Under the pieces are notes generated by a model that made no database searches, was not told where the DNA came from, and saw only the letters and a list, made by a program, of their open reading frames with translations. This document shows positions 17,569 through 25,884 of a stretch of 51,118 bases of DNA, piece after piece. Numbering within the stretch: the first letter of the stretch is position 1; each line of letters begins with the position of its first letter. The stretch spans positions 1 to 51,118 of the forward strand of contig CAIOHT010000051.1 of the NCBI GenBank assembly GCA_903858185.1, read 5' to 3'. The DNA is from an uncultured Caulobacterales bacterium. Its GTDB lineage: Bacteria; Pseudomonadota; Alphaproteobacteria; Caulobacterales; Caulobacteraceae. The position numbers were made by a program, and so were the translations under genes.

Positions 17569-17678
17569 GTGGTTCGAGACGCGCTACGCGCTCCTCACCA
17601 TGACGAACAGTGTGAAAGCCCACCCCTCCTCGTCATCCTGAGGAGCGAGCACATTGCGAGCGTCTCGAAGGACGCACG
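17569..17678. repeat. Dispersed palindromic repeat, copy 2
   Basis: The clearest of three copies. The left arm GTGGTTCGAGACGC continues into GCTCCTCACCATGACGAA; the right arm is CGTCATCCTGAGGAGC, a short insert, and GCGTCTCGAAGGAC. The arms are reverse complements with a few mismatches, so the DNA can form a long imperfect hairpin. It lies between the argC start and the rpsI terminator. Confidence 0.8.
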
Positions 17679-17690
17679 AACGCACAAAGA

Positions 17691-17724
17691 AAAAGGGCGC
17701 TCCGGTTTCCCGAAGCGCCCTTTC
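17691..17724 (-). terminator. Rho-independent terminator of rplM-rpsI
   Basis: Read on the minus strand, AAAGGGCGCT and AGCGCCCTTT pair, extended by a CGG/CCG step around a short loop, and the stem is followed by a run TTTTTC. It lies 23 nt after the rpsI stop codon and is a standard strong terminator. Confidence 0.85.
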
Positions 17725-17746
17725 GCAAACAGTGGTTCGCGAACGA

Positions 17747-18217
17747 CTAGCGCTTCGAGAACTGGAAGGAGCGGCGGGCCTTGGCCTTGCCGTACTTCTT
17801 CCGCTCGACGACGCGGCTGTCGCGGGTCAGGAAGCCATGCGGCTTCAGGGCCGTGCGCAGCGCGGGTTCGTAGTAGGTCAGGGCCTTGGAGATGCCGTGA
17901 CGCACGGCGCCGGCCTGACCCGACAGGCCCGAACCCTCAACCGTGACGATGACGTCGAACTGGCCGACCCGGTCGGTGACCTGGAACGGCTGGGCGAGCA
18001 TCATGCGCAGCACGGGGCGGGCGAAGTAAACTTCCTGGTCCCGGCCGTTGATGGTGATCGAACCCTTGCCCGGCTTGATCCACACGCGGGCGATGGCGTT
18101 CTTGCGCTTGCCGGTCGCATAGGCGCGACCGTATTTGTCCAGCTTCTGGACCGCGGGCGCGGACTCCGGCGAGGACGACAGGCTCTGGAGAGCGTCGAAA
18201 CCTTGAGCTTCGGCCAT
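17747..18217 (-). CDS. rpsI: 30S ribosomal protein S9
   Basis: The 156-residue S9 protein of the small-subunit head. The conserved core starts at [13 protein letters not shown], with [11 protein letters not shown], then [22 protein letters not shown] sequence, and ends in the invariant basic tail [11 protein letters not shown] that reaches the P site. The alphaproteobacterial N-terminal extension (about 30 residues) is present. It follows rplM by 3 nt in the usual L13-S9 operon. Confidence 0.98.
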   Translation of the reverse strand: MAEAQGFDALQSLSSSPESAPAVQKLDKYGRAYATGKRKNAIARVWIKPGKGSITINGRDQEVYFARPVLRMMLAQPFQVTDRVGQFDVIVTVEGSGLSGQAGAVRHGISKALTYYEPALRTALKPHGFLTRDSRVVERKKYGKAKARRSFQFSKR

Positions 18218-18220
18218 GAT

Positions 18221-18694
18221 CTATTGGCTCCGGGTGTTCTTGGCGTTGCGTTCAGCGAACGCAACGGGCTCAGGGCTCTGCGCCTGGTGGGTGTGCTCGG
18301 CGCCGTTGAAGATGCGCAGGTGGGTCAGCTGCTTGCGGGCAAGCGGGCTTTCCTTGGGCAGCATGCGCTCGACGGCCTTCTCCAGCACGCGCTCGGGGAA
18401 ACGACCGGCCAGTTGCTTTCCGGCGGTGATTTCCTTGATGCCGCCCGGGTGGCCGGTGTGGCGATAATAGATCTTCTGGTCGAGCTTGCGGCCGGTGAAC
18501 TTCACCTTCTCGGCGTTGACGACAACGACATAATCGCCGCAGTCGACGTTCGGGGTGTAGTCAGGACGGTGCTTGCCGCGAAGACGCATGGCGATGAACG
18601 ACGCGAGGCGGCCAACGACCACATTCTCGGCGTCGATCACGATCCACTTCTTCTCGACCTCGGCGGGCTTCAAAGAAGCCGTGGTCTTCATCAT
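18221..18694 (-). CDS. rplM: 50S ribosomal protein L13
   Basis: A 157-residue L13. Signatures include [42 protein letters not shown] and [15 protein letters not shown], all typical. L13 binds 23S rRNA early in 50S assembly. Two ATG codons start the frame (18694 and 18691) and either could be used. It is the first gene of the rplM-rpsI operon, with a near-consensus promoter ending about 50 nt upstream. Confidence 0.98.
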   Translation of the reverse strand: MMKTTASLKPAEVEKKWIVIDAENVVVGRLASFIAMRLRGKHRPDYTPNVDCGDYVVVVNAEKVKFTGRKLDQKIYYRHTGHPGGIKEITAGKQLAGRFPERVLEKAVERMLPKESPLARKQLTHLRIFNGAEHTHQAQSPEPVAFAERNAKNTRSQ

Positions 18695-18745
18695 GGGACT
18701 GATCCGTTGCAGGCGGAGACAAGCGGTCCCCGACGTGAGGGCGCG

Positions 18746-18774
18746 CTGATACCCGTGCGACGCAGACCTGTCAA
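18746..18774 (-). promoter_or_regulatory. Strong sigma-70 promoter of rplM-rpsI
   Basis: On the minus strand a perfect TTGACA (18769-18774) and TATCAG (18746-18751) are separated by exactly 17 nt. The expected start of transcription is about 45 nt before the rplM ATG. This is the best promoter match I found in the window, as expected for ribosomal protein genes. Confidence 0.75.
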
Positions 18775-18802
18775 CATCGGAAGAACGGGATTGCGCTCAA
18801 CC

Positions 18803-18845
18803 CCCTTCTGCAGAAGGGAAACTAGGCCTGCGGTATCATGATACC
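18803..18845. promoter_or_regulatory. Two perfect palindromes upstream of rplM promoter
   Basis: CCCTTCTGCAGAAGGG (18803-18818, 16 nt) and GGTATCATGATACC (18832-18845, 14 nt) are each exact palindromes. They lie between the alkaline phosphatase 3' end and the rplM -35 box (18774), 29 and 58 nt upstream of it. They could be operators for dimeric regulators, or the first could help end the phosphatase transcript, though no T-run follows. Confidence 0.5.
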
Positions 18846-18872
18846 TAATTGAATCAGCGGTCGCATTGTCCG

Positions 18873-20402
18873 TCAGAACGGCCAAAGCCGCCGCTTCCCG
18901 GACTTGCGAACCGTCGCGGGCGCCGGGGCCCCGTCAAGGCCGAGCGCGCGACGCGCCACATGGAAGGTGTAGGTCTCATCGACCACGCCGCGAAACAGGT
19001 AGGCCTGCGGTCCTGTGGCGTAAATCACCACATCCTCACCGCTGTGGGCGGCGCTGCGCAGGCCAACCGCCGCCACCTGGCGATAGTCAGGGTCGGACGT
19101 GTCGGTCGTCGAGGGATCACTGCGCCCGGTCGCGCCGTCCGGGCCGCCTGGCCCTGTAGCAAACATCAGGGTCGTATAGGGCTTGCCATCGAGACCCACG
19201 ACCCGCGAACCTTCGTCTCCGGCGATGCCGAGGACGGGGGCATTGCGGTCGGCATAGCCCGACAGCACCAGGCCATGACTATGGTCTGCCGTGACGATCA
19301 CCAGGGTGTCCTCGAGGTCGACCGCGCCCAGCGCCGCCTTGACCGCCTCGGCAAAGGCCACGGTCTCGGTCAGGGTGCGCCTGGCCAGGCCAAGATGACT
19401 GGCATGGTCAATTCGCCCGCCCTCGACCAGCAGTACATAGCCCTCCGGATTCTGCGACAGCACGTCGATGGCCTTCAGGGTCATCTGGGCCAGCGAAGGG
19501 GCGGTCGAACCGGGGGCGACCCGCTCGATCTCGAACGGCATATGGTCTTCGGCAAACAGGCCCAGCACTCGGGTGGACGGCGAAACTGGCGCGGCGGCCA
19601 GTTCGGCAGCGGTTTGAACGTAGAGCGCGCCGGGCCCGCCGGTGTCCCGCCACTCACGCGGGAGGTCACGGCCATCCGTACGCTTGCCCCCGGCGCCGGC
19701 AGGAAGAAACCGCGAACGGCCGCCGCCGAGCGCAACGTCCATCCGCACAGCGGGCGCGGCCTCGACCAGTTGACGGGCGATATCCACGCAGCCGGCCGCG
19801 ATGACCTCGGCCGACATGTCCTGGCTCCCCTCCCAGTCGCGGTGGGGCGTATGGGCGTAGGCGCCGGCCGGTGTCGCGTGCGTAAGGCGCGTGTTGGTGA
19901 CGACCCCGGCCGACCGGCCGGAGGCCTTGGCCATCTCGGCGAGGCTGAGCGCCATGGCTCCCCGGGCGGAGGCGCAGTCCTTGCGAACCGCCGCCTTCGT
20001 CAGTCCGACAACGCCGTTGCCTGTCTTCACGCCGGACATGATGGCGGTGATGCCCGCAGCGCTGTCGGTGACCTGCATGTCGTCGCTGTAGGTCTTGGAC
20101 AGGGCGACATAGGGAAAGCGTTCGAACACCAGGCTGTTGGACTCCCCGTCCACCCCGCGCTGCTGGCCTTCGAAAATGCGCGAGGCGACCACGGTCGACA
20201 GCCCCATCCCGTCGCCGACGAAGATGATGACGTTGCGCGCCCGCCCCGTGTTGGGAACTTCCGCCAGCGCCGTCCTCACCTGCCGCGCCGATTCCTGAAA
20301 ATAGGCGTCGCCGGTCTGACCGGCGGGCAGCGCGACCGTCTGCGCGGACGCCCCCGAGGTGACGAGGCAGATGACAAGAACCAGGCTGACAATGGCGCGC
20401 AT
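18873..20402 (-). CDS. Alkaline phosphatase (PhoA family)
   Basis: A 509-residue exported alkaline phosphatase that frees phosphate from organic esters. A signal peptide (residues 1-20, cut after GASA) sends it to the periplasm or beyond. The nucleophile is Ser114 in TDSAAGITA, the first metal aspartate is Asp64 in FVGDGMG, and EGGRIDHASH and TADHSHG supply the other metal ligands. It is a larger, non-E. coli subtype. It is divergent from a PhoX gene 150 nt away, so the two phosphatases likely answer to the same signal, presumably phosphate limitation. No clear PhoB box was found. Confidence 0.93.
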   Translation of the reverse strand: MRAIVSLVLVICLVTSGASAQTVALPAGQTGDAYFQESARQVRTALAEVPNTGRARNVIIFVGDGMGLSTVVASRIFEGQQRGVDGESNSLVFERFPYVALSKTYSDDMQVTDSAAGITAIMSGVKTGNGVVGLTKAAVRKDCASARGAMALSLAEMAKASGRSAGVVTNTRLTHATPAGAYAHTPHRDWEGSQDMSAEVIAAGCVDIARQLVEAAPAVRMDVALGGGRSRFLPAGAGGKRTDGRDLPREWRDTGGPGALYVQTAAELAAAPVSPSTRVLGLFAEDHMPFEIERVAPGSTAPSLAQMTLKAIDVLSQNPEGYVLLVEGGRIDHASHLGLARRTLTETVAFAEAVKAALGAVDLEDTLVIVTADHSHGLVLSGYADRNAPVLGIAGDEGSRVVGLDGKPYTTLMFATGPGGPDGATGRSDPSTTDTSDPDYRQVAAVGLRSAAHSGEDVVIYATGPQAYLFRGVVDETYTFHVARRALGLDGAPAPATVRKSGKRRLWPF

Positions 20403-20500
20403 GGGTATCTCCGGGGTGGCGGGCCACTAGTCACCGCCCCCCTGCCCGGCGCTAGGGGATCATAAAAATTTCAAACTCCCCGAACATGCCGCCCGCCGTA

Positions 20501-20513
20501 GTGACAATGTCAC
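20501..20513. promoter_or_regulatory. Inverted repeat between divergent phosphatase genes
   Basis: GTGACA-A-TGTCAC is an exact 6-bp inverted repeat with a single central base, 39 nt before the PhoX ATG and 98 nt from the alkaline phosphatase start. TGTCA is the half-site element of PhoB boxes, but those are direct repeats, so this is only a candidate operator. Confidence 0.4.
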
Positions 20514-20552
20514 GCACGGGTTCTAGCGAGATATCCTCTCAGGAGTTTTCCC

Positions 20553-21953
20553 ATGATCCTCAATCGTCGCACGGTCCTCGGCGCCGCAGCCGCGTCCCTC
20601 GCCTTCGCCGGCCTCGCGCGCACGCAGGACGCCGCCGAGACCTACAGCAATGACATCGAGGGTTACGGGCCGCTGAAGGCTGACCCCAACGGCATCCTGG
20701 ATCTGCCGGAAGGCTTTTCCTACAAGGTGGTCTCGTTCGCCGGCCAGACCATGGACGATGGCTACGTCGTGCCGGGACGGGCCGACGGCATGGGCTGCTT
20801 CCCGGGCCGCGGTTCGCGCGTGATCCTGATGCGCAACCACGAGAACACCTACAAGACGCCGAATCTCGGCCCGCTCGGCATCGGCCGCAGCGTCACCAAA
20901 CGCCCCAAGCCCGAGAAGATCTTCGGCCTGGACGCAGCAGGCCACCCCATGCCGGGCGGCGTCTCGCGGCTGGTGTGGGACACCGAGCAGGGCAAGCTGA
21001 TCAAGTCCGAGATGGCGCTGTTCGGCACCACGACCAACTGCTCCGGTGGCCCGACGCCCTGGGGCAGCTGGTTGACCTGCGAGGAGGCCACGGTCGGCCC
21101 GCAAGACGGCCTGTCGCAACGTCACGGCTGGGTCTTTGAGGTCCCGGCCGGCGGGCGCGGACTGGTCGACCCCGTTCCGCTCAAGGGTATGGGCCGGTTC
21201 ATGCACGAAGCCGCTGCTGTCGATCCGGCCACCGGCATTGTCTACCTGACCGAGGACGCCCCCTCACCCGACCGCGCCGGCCTGTTCTATCGCTACATCC
21301 CCGTCACGCCGGGAGAGCTTGCCCGGGGCGGCAAGCTGCAGGCCCTGGCCTTCAGGGATGCCCCCGGCGCCGACGCCCGCAACTGGGACGGCAAGATCAC
21401 CTGGAAGCAGGGTGACGTGCGGCAGGTCCGCTGGGTTGATCTGACGGATGTCGAATCCCCGAATGACGATCTGCGCCTCCGGGGCCACGCCGACGGCGCG
21501 GTGATTGTCGGTCGCGGCGAAGGCATCTTCTGGGGCAAGGGCGAGGCATGGTTCACCTGCACCAGCAGCGGGCCGACCAAGCACGGGCAGATCCTCCGGT
21601 ACCGGCCCAGCCCCAGCGAGGGCCAGCCCGGAGAAGTGGATGCGCCCGGAACGATCGAGCTGTTCCTCGAGCCCACGAACGACAAGGTCATGGACTACCC
21701 CGACAACCTGACGGTCGCCCCGAACGGGCACCTGATGATCTGCGAAGACCGCTACTCGGACAATCTCCGCAACCACCTGCGCGGCATCACGCCGGAGGGC
21801 AAGGTCTATGCGGTCGCCCGGAACGTCTACCGCGACAACGCCGAGCTGGCGGGTGTCTGTTTCTCGCCGGATGGCGCGACAATGTTCGTCAACATCTACC
21901 ACCCGGGCATCACCCTGGCGGTGACCGGGCCGTGGAACAGCCTGAAGGGCTAG
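20553..21953 (+). CDS. PhoX-type phosphatase (DUF839)
   Basis: A 466-residue member of the DUF839/PhoX family, calcium- and iron-dependent exported phosphatases. The N-terminus [17 protein letters not shown] is a twin-arginine signal, as in characterised PhoX proteins. The beta-propeller body shows [26 protein letters not shown] (with the cysteine found in PhoX), [22 protein letters not shown] and [21 protein letters not shown] lies 8 nt before the ATG. It is paired head-to-head with a PhoA-type phosphatase. Some DUF839 proteins have no proven phosphatase activity, so activity is inferred. Confidence 0.88.
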   Translation: MILNRRTVLGAAAASLAFAGLARTQDAAETYSNDIEGYGPLKADPNGILDLPEGFSYKVVSFAGQTMDDGYVVPGRADGMGCFPGRGSRVILMRNHENTYKTPNLGPLGIGRSVTKRPKPEKIFGLDAAGHPMPGGVSRLVWDTEQGKLIKSEMALFGTTTNCSGGPTPWGSWLTCEEATVGPQDGLSQRHGWVFEVPAGGRGLVDPVPLKGMGRFMHEAAAVDPATGIVYLTEDAPSPDRAGLFYRYIPVTPGELARGGKLQALAFRDAPGADARNWDGKITWKQGDVRQVRWVDLTDVESPNDDLRLRGHADGAVIVGRGEGIFWGKGEAWFTCTSSGPTKHGQILRYRPSPSEGQPGEVDAPGTIELFLEPTNDKVMDYPDNLTVAPNGHLMICEDRYSDNLRNHLRGITPEGKVYAVARNVYRDNAELAGVCFSPDGATMFVNIYHPGITLAVTGPWNSLKG

Positions 21954-22981
21954 AGCCGCCGCACGCGCCAGGCCAGGCCCGTCGCGACCGCCAGCAGCGC
22001 CACCGCGCCAAGCTGGTGCAGAATGCCGAGCCAGAGCGGCACGCCGGCCATCAGCGTCGCGACGCCCAGCGCCGCCTGGAACAACGTCACGCCGCCCACA
22101 GCGAACGCCAGAGCCCTCGCCTGGGGCGCCATGAACCGGTCCCGCCAGGCGAGAAGCGCCACGCTGATCGCGGCCGCCAGCAGCAGATAGGCGCCGATGC
22201 GGTGGTTGAACTGCACCGAGGCCTGGTTGTGCGCCACCGTCGCCCAGACCGAGTCGCCGGCATAGTCGTGCGGGACCACTGCGCCGCCCATCAGCGGCCA
22301 GTCGTTGTAAATCAGGCCGGCGTCCGCCCCGGCGACCAGCGCGCCCAGCAGGCACTGCAGGAAGACCGCCGCGAGGAAGGCCAGCGATCCGGCGCGCCAG
22401 CGCGTGGGGTTACCCTGTCGCGGCTGCCCGGTCTCGGCGTCCAGCGCGGTCCAGACCAGCAGCACGAACAGCGCCAGCGCCAGGCCCAGATGGGTCGCCA
22501 GCCGTTCCGGCGCGACCGAGACGCGGGTCGACAGACCGCTGGCGACCATCCACCAGCCGACCGCGCCCTGCAGACCGCCGAGGCCGAGCAAGGCGCAGCA
22601 GCGCCAGATCAGCCGTCGAGGCAGGTCCTTGCGGATCAGGAAGACGACAAACGGAATGGCGAACGCCGCCCCGACCAGCCGGCCGAGCAGCCGGTGCGCC
22701 CATTCCCACCAGTAGATGGTCTTGAAGCGCTCAAGGCTCATGCCCTTGTTGATCTGCTGGTACTGCGGGATCTGCTTGTACTTGGCGAACTCGCTCTGCC
22801 AGCCTTCCTCGCCCAGGGGCGGGACTGCGCCGGTGACCGGTCGCCACTCGGTGATCGACAGGCCCGAGCCGGTCAGCCGCGTCGCACCGCCCACGATGAC
22901 CATGGCCAGAACGAGCGCCGCGACGGCGAAGAGCCAGACGGCGACCGGTCGCGACCGGTCCGAACGCAGAAACGAAGTCAT
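21950..22981 (-). CDS. ctaA: Heme A synthase (COX15/CtaA)
   Basis: The 343-residue integral membrane enzyme oxidises the C8 methyl of heme O to give heme A for cytochrome aa3 oxidases. It has eight predicted membrane helices and the conserved heme-ligand histidines in [27 protein letters not shown] and ILHQLGA. The N-terminal [13 protein letters not shown] signature is exact for the alphaproteobacterial/mitochondrial type. Its stop codon is shared, on the opposite strand, with that of the PhoX gene (CTAG). The ctaB and ctaC-E genes are not in the window. Confidence 0.95.
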   Translation of the reverse strand: MTSFLRSDRSRPVAVWLFAVAALVLAMVIVGGATRLTGSGLSITEWRPVTGAVPPLGEEGWQSEFAKYKQIPQYQQINKGMSLERFKTIYWWEWAHRLLGRLVGAAFAIPFVVFLIRKDLPRRLIWRCCALLGLGGLQGAVGWWMVASGLSTRVSVAPERLATHLGLALALFVLLVWTALDAETGQPRQGNPTRWRAGSLAFLAAVFLQCLLGALVAGADAGLIYNDWPLMGGAVVPHDYAGDSVWATVAHNQASVQFNHRIGAYLLLAAAISVALLAWRDRFMAPQARALAFAVGGVTLFQAALGVATLMAGVPLWLGILHQLGAVALLAVATGLAWRVRRL

Positions 22982-23095
22982 GACGGGCTATCTAGACGGA
23001 GTTCAAAGCCGGAAAAGGGGCGGCGATCCCTACGCCCCTCGCGCGGGACCGTCCATAGCCGTGACGGCGGGTCCCGGGCCTGCCATGATCACGAA

Positions 23096-23344
23096 ATGGG
23101 GACGCCCGGCCTTTTCCTTGTCGTGGTTATCGGACTGCTGGCTGGCGGGCTCGGTCGTTTGCTGCTGCTGGGGCGGCCCTCGCGGTTCGCCAGCCTTCTC
23201 GCCGGCGTTGTCGGCGCCCTCCTCGGCCCACCGCTGGCCGCCACGCTGGGCTACCCTTTCGAGGGTGTCGGCGGCCTCGCCCTGGGGGCCCTGGCCGGCG
23301 CGATCATCCTGCTCGTCCCGGTCGCGGTGTTCACCCGACGCTGA
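23096..23344 (+). CDS. Small membrane protein, GlsB/YeaQ-like
   Basis: An 82-residue, very hydrophobic protein with three predicted membrane helices and glycine-rich turns (LLAGGLGRLLLLG, VVGALLGPPLAATLGYP, GALAGAIILLVPVAVF). The pattern resembles the GlsB/YeaQ/YmgE (transglycosylase-associated) family, and a more typical member follows 68 nt downstream. No strong ribosome site precedes the ATG at 23096, so the start is uncertain; the open frame extends far upstream only by chance over the ctaA antisense strand. The function of the family is poorly known. Confidence 0.6.
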   Translation: MGTPGLFLVVVIGLLAGGLGRLLLLGRPSRFASLLAGVVGALLGPPLAATLGYPFEGVGGLALGALAGAIILLVPVAVFTRR

Positions 23345-23412
23345 TCTGTGGAACCTTGCGGCGAGGGCCGCATTCCCTCGCCTGCACAGGCTTCAGGAAA
23401 GGACTATCGGGC

Positions 23413-23667
23413 ATGGAAGGCGTCAACTGGATCGTGGCGATCATCGTCGGCATTTTCGCCGGCTGGGTCGCCGAGCGGATCATGAAACGCAATCACGGGA
23501 TCCTCGTGAATCTGATCGTCGGCCTCGTCGGCGCGGTGATCGGCAGCTGGCTGGCCGGTCTTCTCGGCGTCAGCTACTCGGGCATTCTGGCCAGCATCGT
23601 TGCGGCGGTCGCCGGCGCGGTGGTGCTGCTGTTCGTTCTGGGCCTCTTCAAACGCCGCGAGGCGTAG
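23413..23667 (+). CDS. GlsB/YeaQ/YmgE family stress membrane protein
   Basis: An 84-residue inner-membrane protein of the GlsB/YeaQ/YmgE family. The hallmark order is visible: IVAIIVGIFAGWVAERIMKRNHGI, VNLIVGLVGAVIGSWLAG, and a final helix ending FVLGLFKRR. Three membrane helices fill nearly the whole chain. Family members are often induced by stress and biofilm conditions, but the biochemical role is unknown. AAGGA lies upstream of the ATG at 23413; the longer frame from 23356 adds no conserved sequence. The next gene starts 42 nt downstream. Confidence 0.85.
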   Translation: MEGVNWIVAIIVGIFAGWVAERIMKRNHGILVNLIVGLVGAVIGSWLAGLLGVSYSGILASIVAAVAGAVVLLFVLGLFKRREA

Positions 23668-23709
23668 CGTATGGCTCCGGCGGCGGATCAACCGCCGTCG
23701 GAGTTGTCC

Positions 23710-23919
23710 ATGTCGCCCCGTATCCGGAAGCTCGTCGGCATGGTGGCGATACTCGCCTTCCTGTTCGGGTGGGTCGTGGCCGCCGTCGCCATTGCCGATC
23801 ATCTGCCCAGGCACCCGGCCGTCGACCTGATCTATTTCCTGGTGGTCGGAACAGCCTGGGGAATCCCGCTCTTTCCGCTGCTGTCGTGGATGAACCGGGA
23901 ACCGCCCTCAAAGGGCTGA
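23710..23919 (+). CDS. DUF2842 small membrane protein
   Basis: A 69-residue protein with two membrane helices (GMVAILAFLFGWVVAAVAIA and IYFLVVGTAWGIPLFPLLSWM). It matches the alphaproteobacterial DUF2842 family, which has no known function: a short basic start (SPRIRKLVG), two helices, and W..P..PL..WM near the end. GGAG sits 6 nt before the ATG at 23710, so I prefer it to the ATG at 23671. It is the third small membrane protein in a row and is followed by tRNA-Pro on the other strand. Confidence 0.78.
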   Translation: MSPRIRKLVGMVAILAFLFGWVVAAVAIADHLPRHPAVDLIYFLVVGTAWGIPLFPLLSWMNREPPSKG

Positions 23920-23930
23920 TCGGGAGAAGA

Positions 23931-24007
<77 letters not shown>

Positions 24008-24050
24008 ACATCTTCTCCGACGGTCGCGAGCGACCGCCTTGGGGAGCGCC

Positions 24051-24079
24051 CTTATAGGGACCGGACCCCGGCCCGGCAA
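24051..24079 (-). promoter_or_regulatory. Candidate promoter of tRNA-Pro(GGG)
   Basis: On the minus strand TTGCCG (24074-24079) and TATAAG (24051-24056) are 17 nt apart. The -10 box ends 44 nt before the tRNA 5' end. A CGGTCG/CGACCG stem at 24021-24036 lies in the leader. Confidence 0.55.
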
Positions 24080-24086
24080 CTCGAAT

Positions 24087-24506
24087 TCAGCGGCCTTTCA
24101 GAAGCCCGTCGAGGCGGGCTTTCACCGCTTCAAGATCCGCCAGCGCAAAGCTCAGCCGGTCGCGCGCTTCGCCGCCAATATCAGGGGTCTCCTCGACGCC
24201 GAAATCAGCCTCCGCCAGGGGCGAAGGGCCGGCGCCGCTCTCGCCGGCGACCGCCAGCCGCCGAACGCCCTGCTCCTTGTGCAGCTTCTGCACGCCCTTG
24301 ATGGTGTAGCCCTCGTCGTGCAGCAGGGCGCGCACACCGCGGAGCAAGGCGATATCCTGCGGCCGGTAGAAGCGGCGGCCGCCGGCCCGCTTCATCGGGC
24401 GAATGAACGAGAACTTGGTCTCCCAGAAGCGCAGCACATGCTGGGGCACACCCAGTTCCTCGGCTGCTTCCGAGATCGTGCGGAAGGCGTGGGGGCCCTT
24501 CGCCAC
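24087..24506 (-). CDS. MerR-family transcriptional regulator
   Basis: A 139-residue regulator with an N-terminal MerR-type winged helix: [30 protein letters not shown] and [17 protein letters not shown]. It lacks the cysteine effector sites of metal sensors, and a C-terminal coiled helix ([19 protein letters not shown]) likely dimerises. Genes of this type directly after ihfA are a fixed alphaproteobacterial arrangement; the target is not known to me. Its GTG start is 8 nt after the ihfA stop, indicating one transcript with fabH-ihfA. Confidence 0.9.
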   Translation of the reverse strand: MAKGPHAFRTISEAAEELGVPQHVLRFWETKFSFIRPMKRAGGRRFYRPQDIALLRGVRALLHDEGYTIKGVQKLHKEQGVRRLAVAGESGAGPSPLAEADFGVEETPDIGGEARDRLSFALADLEAVKARLDGLLKGR

Positions 24507-24514
24507 GGGGGCCG

Positions 24515-24817
24515 TCAGTCGCTCAGCGCGCGGTCGATCCGCGCCTTCATGACCTGCGAGGCGCGGAAGCCGATCACCCGGCGCGGCTCGATCTCTGCCG
24601 GCTCACCGGTCTTGGGATTACGGCCCATGCGGGCGCGCTTGGCGCGAACCTGGAACACGCCGAAGCCCGACAGTTTCACGGTTTCACCGTTCTCGAGCGC
24701 CTCGGCGACAAGATCAAGGGTCCGCTCGACGAGCCCGCCGCAGTCCTGCCGGGTCAGCCCCACTTCTTCGTGGACCGCTTCCGTCAGTTCCGCCCGCGTG
24801 AGGGTTTCGCCCTTCAT
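24515..24817 (-). CDS. ihfA: Integration host factor subunit alpha
   Basis: The 100-residue alpha subunit of IHF, a heterodimeric DNA-bending nucleoid protein. The DNABII signature [23 protein letters not shown] is exact, with the intercalating proline in RNPKTGEP, and the dimerising N-terminal helices are present. IHF acts with beta subunit HimD (not here) in recombination, replication and flagellar and sigma-54 promoters in Caulobacter relatives. It lies between fabH (89 nt upstream) and the MerR gene. Confidence 0.97.
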   Translation of the reverse strand: MKGETLTRAELTEAVHEEVGLTRQDCGGLVERTLDLVAEALENGETVKLSGFGVFQVRAKRARMGRNPKTGEPAEIEPRRVIGFRASQVMKARIDRALSD

Positions 24818-24906
24818 GCCCCGCTCCCGATGCCCTTAACCTATCGGTGCATGAGCCGATTGGTCCGTCAAGTCAAAGGGTTCCCGGCAGGAGCGGAATT
24901 GCCGGA

Positions 24907-25884
24907 CTAAAGCCGGATGACGCACGCGCCCCAGGTCAGACCACCGCCCATCGCCTCGATCAGCAAGAGATCGCCCTTCTTGATCCGGCCATCCGCCATC
25001 CCGGTCGCCCAGGCGAGCGGAATTGAGGCCGCCGAGGTGTTCGCATGCTCGCCCACCGTCTGGATGACCTTGTGCTCATCAATCCCCAGGCGGTTGGCCA
25101 CGCCCTTGAGAATCCGCTCGTTGGCCTGGTGGGGAATGAACCAGTCGACGTCCGACACCGCGACGCCCGCCTGGGCCGCCGCCGCGACGACAGCCTCGGA
25201 AATGTTGATCACCGCGTGCTTGAATACCTGGTTACCCAGCATGCGCAGCTTGCCGACCGTGCCGGTCGTCGATGGACCGCCATCGACATAGAGCAGGTCC
25301 TGCTTGGTCCCGTCGCAGCGCAGGGCGAATCCGAGCAGGCCCCGATCTGCGGTGGTCCCCTGACCTTCCTGCGGCTCCAGAACGACGGCGCCCGCCCCGT
25401 CGCCGAACAGCACGCAGGTGCCCCGGTCGGTCCAGTCCATCAGGCGCGTCATGGTCTCGGCGCCGATGACCAGCGCGCACGTGGAATGGCCGCGACCGAC
25501 GAAGCCGTCCGCAACGGTCAGGGCGTAGACGAAGCCCGAGCAGACCGCCTGGACGTCAAACGCGATGCCAACGGGGCAGCCGAGCTTGCGCTGCACGATC
25601 GCGGCCGTCGCGGGGAAGGTCAGGTCGGCGGTGGTCGTGGCGACCACGATCAGGTCGACGTCCGCGGCAGTCTTTCCGGCCGCCGCCAGCGCCCTCTTCG
25701 CGGCCTCGACCGCAAGGTCGGAGACCGCCTGGTCCTCGCTGGCGCGATGCCGCTGGCGAATGCCGGTGCGCTCCTGGACCCAGGCATCCGTGGTGTCGAC
25801 GATCTTCGACAGGTCGTCGTTGGTCACCACCGTATCAGGGAGATAGCCGCCGACGCCGGTCACAACGCTACGCACAACGCTCAC
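24907..25884 (-). CDS. fabH: 3-oxoacyl-ACP synthase III (KAS III)
   Basis: A 325-residue KAS III that condenses acetyl-CoA with malonyl-ACP to start fatty-acid synthesis. The catalytic triad is visible: Cys115 (QAVCSG), His252 (IPHQAN) and Asn282 (HANTSA). Length and motifs are canonical. It begins with GTG overlapping the plsX stop (GTGA), so plsX and fabH are translationally coupled. This places the phospholipid acyl supply and chain initiation under one control. Confidence 0.97.
   Translation of the reverse strand: MSVVRSVVTGVGGYLPDTVVTNDDLSKIVDTTDAWVQERTGIRQRHRASEDQAVSDLAVEAAKRALAAAGKTAADVDLIVVATTTADLTFPATAAIVQRKLGCPVGIAFDVQAVCSGFVYALTVADGFVGRGHSTCALVIGAETMTRLMDWTDRGTCVLFGDGAGAVVLEPQEGQGTTADRGLLGFALRCDGTKQDLLYVDGGPSTTGTVGKLRMLGNQVFKHAVINISEAVVAAAAQAGVAVSDVDWFIPHQANERILKGVANRLGIDEHKVIQTVGEHANTSAASIPLAWATGMADGRIKKGDLLLIEAMGGGLTWGACVIRL

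Noticed and set aside
18691..18885. 64-codon minus-strand frame across the rplM promoter
   Set aside because: It spans the promoter, both palindromes and the phosphatase 3' end and has no ribosome site or similarity.
20403..20552. PhoB box between the phosphatase genes
   Set aside because: Only one TGTCA per strand; no direct repeat at 11-nt spacing.
21548..23344. Long plus-strand frame over ctaA
   Set aside because: Only the last 82 codons (23096-23344) look like a protein; the rest is the ctaA antisense.
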